6,115 nt of DNA, taken from contig DAOUYQ010000052.1 of the NCBI GenBank assembly GCA_030666035.1, forward strand, positions 1-6,115, in the 5' to 3' direction. Numbering within the stretch: the stretch's first letter is position 1; each line of letters starts with the position of its first letter. The notes beneath the pieces were generated by a model that did no database searches, was not told the DNA's origin, and saw only the letters and a program-made list of their open reading frames with translations. The DNA is from Microcaldota archaeon. GTDB taxonomy: Archaea > Micrarchaeota > Micrarchaeia > Anstonellales > Bilamarchaeaceae. Position numbers and translations under genes: made by a program. Shown piece after piece: positions 4,933 through 6,115 of the stretch.

Positions 4933-5442
4933 ATGGATTTCGAGATAAAGGAAAAGAAAGAGAACAACCTCCTTGAGAGAACTGAGGTTGATGCTATTGT
5001 ATCGTTTGATGGGGCTACACCCCAGACCCAGCAGATAAGGGAGCTTATTGTCCAGAAGCTCGGGTGCAACCCGGACCTCATGGTTATTAGGAAAACCGAG
5101 CCCCGCTTTGGGGAAACCAAGATTTCAGTTATTGTGCACATCTACAAAACCCCTGAGAGAATGAAGAAAATCGAGGAGGAATTTGTGCTAAAAAGAAACA
5201 AGCTTGCAGAAGAAAAGAAGGAAGAGCCCAAAGCCGAAGAAAAGCCAAAGGAAGGGAAGGCTGAAGAAAAGAAAGAGGAGCCAAAGGAAGAGCCCAAAGC
5301 CAAAGAGGAGCCAAAGGAAAAGGTTCCAAAGGAAGAGCCCAAGGCTGAAGAAAAGCCAAAGGAAAAGCCTCCAGAGGAAGAGCCCAAAGCTGAAGAAAAG
5401 CCGAAAGAAGAGAAGGCTGAAGAAAAGAAAGAGGAAAAATAG
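4933..5442 (+). CDS. rps24e: Small-subunit ribosomal protein S24e with long Lys/Glu/Pro tail
   Basis: A component of the archaeal/eukaryotic 30S/40S subunit, 169 residues from the ATG at 4933. Residues 1-93 form the S24e domain: an N-terminal beta strand (MDFEIKEKKENNLLERTEV), VSFDGATPQTQQIRELIVQKLGCNPDLMVIRK in the middle, and the family motif FGETKISVIVHIYKT at 59-73. Archaeal S24e is usually about 100 residues, so the core is complete. Residues 94-169 are an added tail made of Lys, Glu, Pro and Ala with only one Gly and one Val, built on repeats of KEEPKAEEKPKE type. It is near neutral overall, with no predicted fold. The gene lies between aIF5A and S27ae, and both junctions have ribosome binding sites overlapping the previous stop. 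Confidence 0.95.
   Translation: MDFEIKEKKENNLLERTEVDAIVSFDGATPQTQQIRELIVQKLGCNPDLMVIRKTEPRFGETKISVIVHIYKTPERMKKIEEEFVLKRNKLAEEKKEEPKAEEKPKEGKAEEKKEEPKEEPKAKEEPKEKVPKEEPKAEEKPKEKPPEEEPKAEEKPKEEKAEEKKEEK
5212..5439 (+). repeat. Degenerate in-frame repeat encoding the S24e tail
   Basis: A unit starting GAAGAGCCCAA(A/G)GC occurs at 5221-5234, 5287-5300, 5332-5345 and 5377-5390, with GAAGAAAAGCC blocks between. Units are imperfect and irregularly spaced but keep the reading frame, so the tail probably grew by slippage or unequal exchange. It produces long open frames on the minus strand that are artefacts. Confidence 0.75.
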
Positions 5443-5452
5443 GTGCTTTTAG

Positions 5453-5608
5453 ATGGCAGATAAAAAAGAAAAGCCGAAGAAGGAAGGGATTGCAACCAAG
5501 CCCTACAAGAAGGGAAAGCACTGCCCAAAATGCGGGCCAGGGGTAAAGCTTGCTGACCACAAGAACAGAAGCTCCTGCGGCAAGTGTGGCTATTACGAGA
5601 AGAAGTAG
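5453..5608 (+). CDS. rps27ae: Small-subunit ribosomal protein S27ae (zinc ribbon)
   Basis: A 51-residue zinc-binding protein of the archaeal/eukaryotic small ribosomal subunit; in eukaryotes it is made fused to ubiquitin, whereas archaea have the free form, as here. After a Lys-rich N-terminus ([12 protein letters not shown]) comes [20 protein letters not shown], then GKCGYYEKK. Cys24 and Cys27 with Cys42 and Cys45 form the C4 zinc site, and [12 protein letters not shown] is a family hallmark. The length is normal for archaea. AGGTG at 5441-5445 overlaps the S24e stop codon and lies 7 nt before the ATG. S24e-S27ae adjacency is a standard archaeal arrangement. The stop codon abuts the ATG of the next gene. 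Confidence 0.96.
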   Translation: MADKKEKPKKEGIATKPYKKGKHCPKCGPGVKLADHKNRSSCGKCGYYEKK

Positions 5609-6115
5609 ATGGACAAGCAGCTATTTCTCTCTCTGTTTATATGTTCTTTTCTTTTTCTTGTTGTTTCCTATTTTCCAGGTGCTGTTCCCGGCCCGCTCCT
5701 TATTGCATTTTTGCTTCTCACACTTGGAATTATCCTCAAGCTATTGGGAAAAGAATCCGCACTCGTTTTTGGGGGCGCTTCGGGAATATATTTCCTGCTT
5801 ATGGGGGTAGAGCACGTTTCTACCCTTTATTTGCACATGAGTTTTCTTTCCTTTGCGCTTTATTTCCTCTGGCCCCAGAGGCAGAAGCTGATAGCCGGCT
5901 GCGGCAGCATGCCTAAGCGAATCGGGTATGGGCTCTTGCTTTTTGCAATAATGCTTGGAGCCGCAATGCTTGCAAACCTGGTAATACACGCGGCGGGAAT
6001 AGATGACCAGGAAAAAGTAATAGATGTTGTTTCTGCCCTTCCGGTTTACCTGCTTATAATGGCATTTACCCTCGGCCCAATAAGCGAGGAACTGTTTTTT
6101 CGCGCTTTCCTTGTT
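5609..6115 (+). CDS. CPBP-family (CAAX protease-like) intramembrane endopeptidase, cut by window edge
   Basis: The frame opens with ATG immediately after the S27ae stop and stays open for 169 residues to the window end. It is strongly hydrophobic, with probable membrane helices at about 4-22, 28-46, 51-67, 70-88, 104-128 and 139-158. At 156-169 it reads GPISEELFFRAFLV, the EExxxR motif 1 of the CPBP/Rce1 family (Glu160, Glu161, Arg165), preceded by a hydrophobic helix as the family requires. In these glutamate-type intramembrane proteases a motif 1 Glu activates water; the later FxxxH and HxxxN/D motifs would lie beyond the edge and cannot be checked. No GGTGA-type site precedes the ATG, so translation probably depends on coupling to S27ae. 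Possible roles include prenyl-protein processing or peptide maturation, but the substrate is unknown. Confidence 0.85.
   Translation, partial: MDKQLFLSLFICSFLFLVVSYFPGAVPGPLLIAFLLLTLGIILKLLGKESALVFGGASGIYFLLMGVEHVSTLYLHMSFLSFALYFLWPQRQKLIAGCGSMPKRIGYGLLLFAIMLGAAMLANLVIHAAGIDDQEKVIDVVSALPVYLLIMAFTLGPISEELFFRAFLV

Noticed and set aside
5212..5439. CRISPR-like array
   Set aside because: Repeat units are imperfect, irregularly spaced and in-frame coding sequence, with no unique spacers.
5129..5560. Minus-strand Leu/Pro/Ser-rich frames opposite the S24e tail
   Set aside because: They arise from the repetitive Lys/Glu/Pro codons read in antisense; the S24e and S27ae frames are certain.
5741..5989. 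Minus-strand 82-codon frame with several cysteines
   Set aside because: It lies antisense to the CPBP gene, whose membrane helices and EExxxR motif are convincing; the cysteine cluster does not form a zinc motif with matching partners.

Overview
The window is archaeal. The plus strand carries an operon that begins with translation factor aIF5A (hypusine-site loop intact), followed by ribosomal proteins S24e and S27ae, which exist only in archaea and eukaryotes. Promoter-like TATA elements lie about 25 bp upstream of several start codons, T-tracts follow stop codons, and the NYN-domain gene belongs to a mainly archaeal family. I cannot fix the lineage. Compact genes and an S27ae-CPBP junction would be compatible with a small-genome (DPANN-like) archaeon, but that is a guess. 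There is no rRNA, recognisable tRNA, CRISPR array, transposase or defence cassette.

Layout. Positions 1-130 are GC-richer (about 56% in the first 120 bases) and contain a terminator-like hairpin; the frame of the first gene is open to the left edge. An unrecognised helical protein with a helix-turn-helix-like N-terminus (131-985, plus) converges on and overlaps by 21 bp an endonuclease III gene (965-1615, minus). More minus-strand genes follow leftward: a small four-helix membrane protein (1661-2047), a TIGR00288/NYN-domain putative ribonuclease (2279-2764), a membrane-anchored coiled-coil protein with a lipobox-like motif (2884-3681), and a TatD-family metallohydrolase (3751-4476). Several are separated by T-tract terminators and seem to have their own promoters, so this looks like single-gene units rather than one operon. 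The 2081-2278 gap holds a candidate 16-codon ORF whose start lies in one arm of a perfect inverted repeat.

A 58-bp divergent promoter gap separates tatD from the plus-strand operon aIF5A - S24e - S27ae - CPBP-family membrane protease (cut by the right edge). The first three genes use GGTG(A)-type ribosome binding sites, and in S24e and S27ae these overlap the preceding stop codon. The operon joins translation functions (elongation/initiation factor 5A and two small-subunit proteins) to a membrane protease. The S24e protein carries an unusual tail of about 76 residues made almost only of Lys, Glu, Pro and Ala.

I did not find a convincing undescribed multi-gene system. The points most worth checking are the S24e tail, the CPBP gene in the ribosomal operon, the unknown helical protein, the small ORF/inverted repeat, and the very compact divergent promoter.
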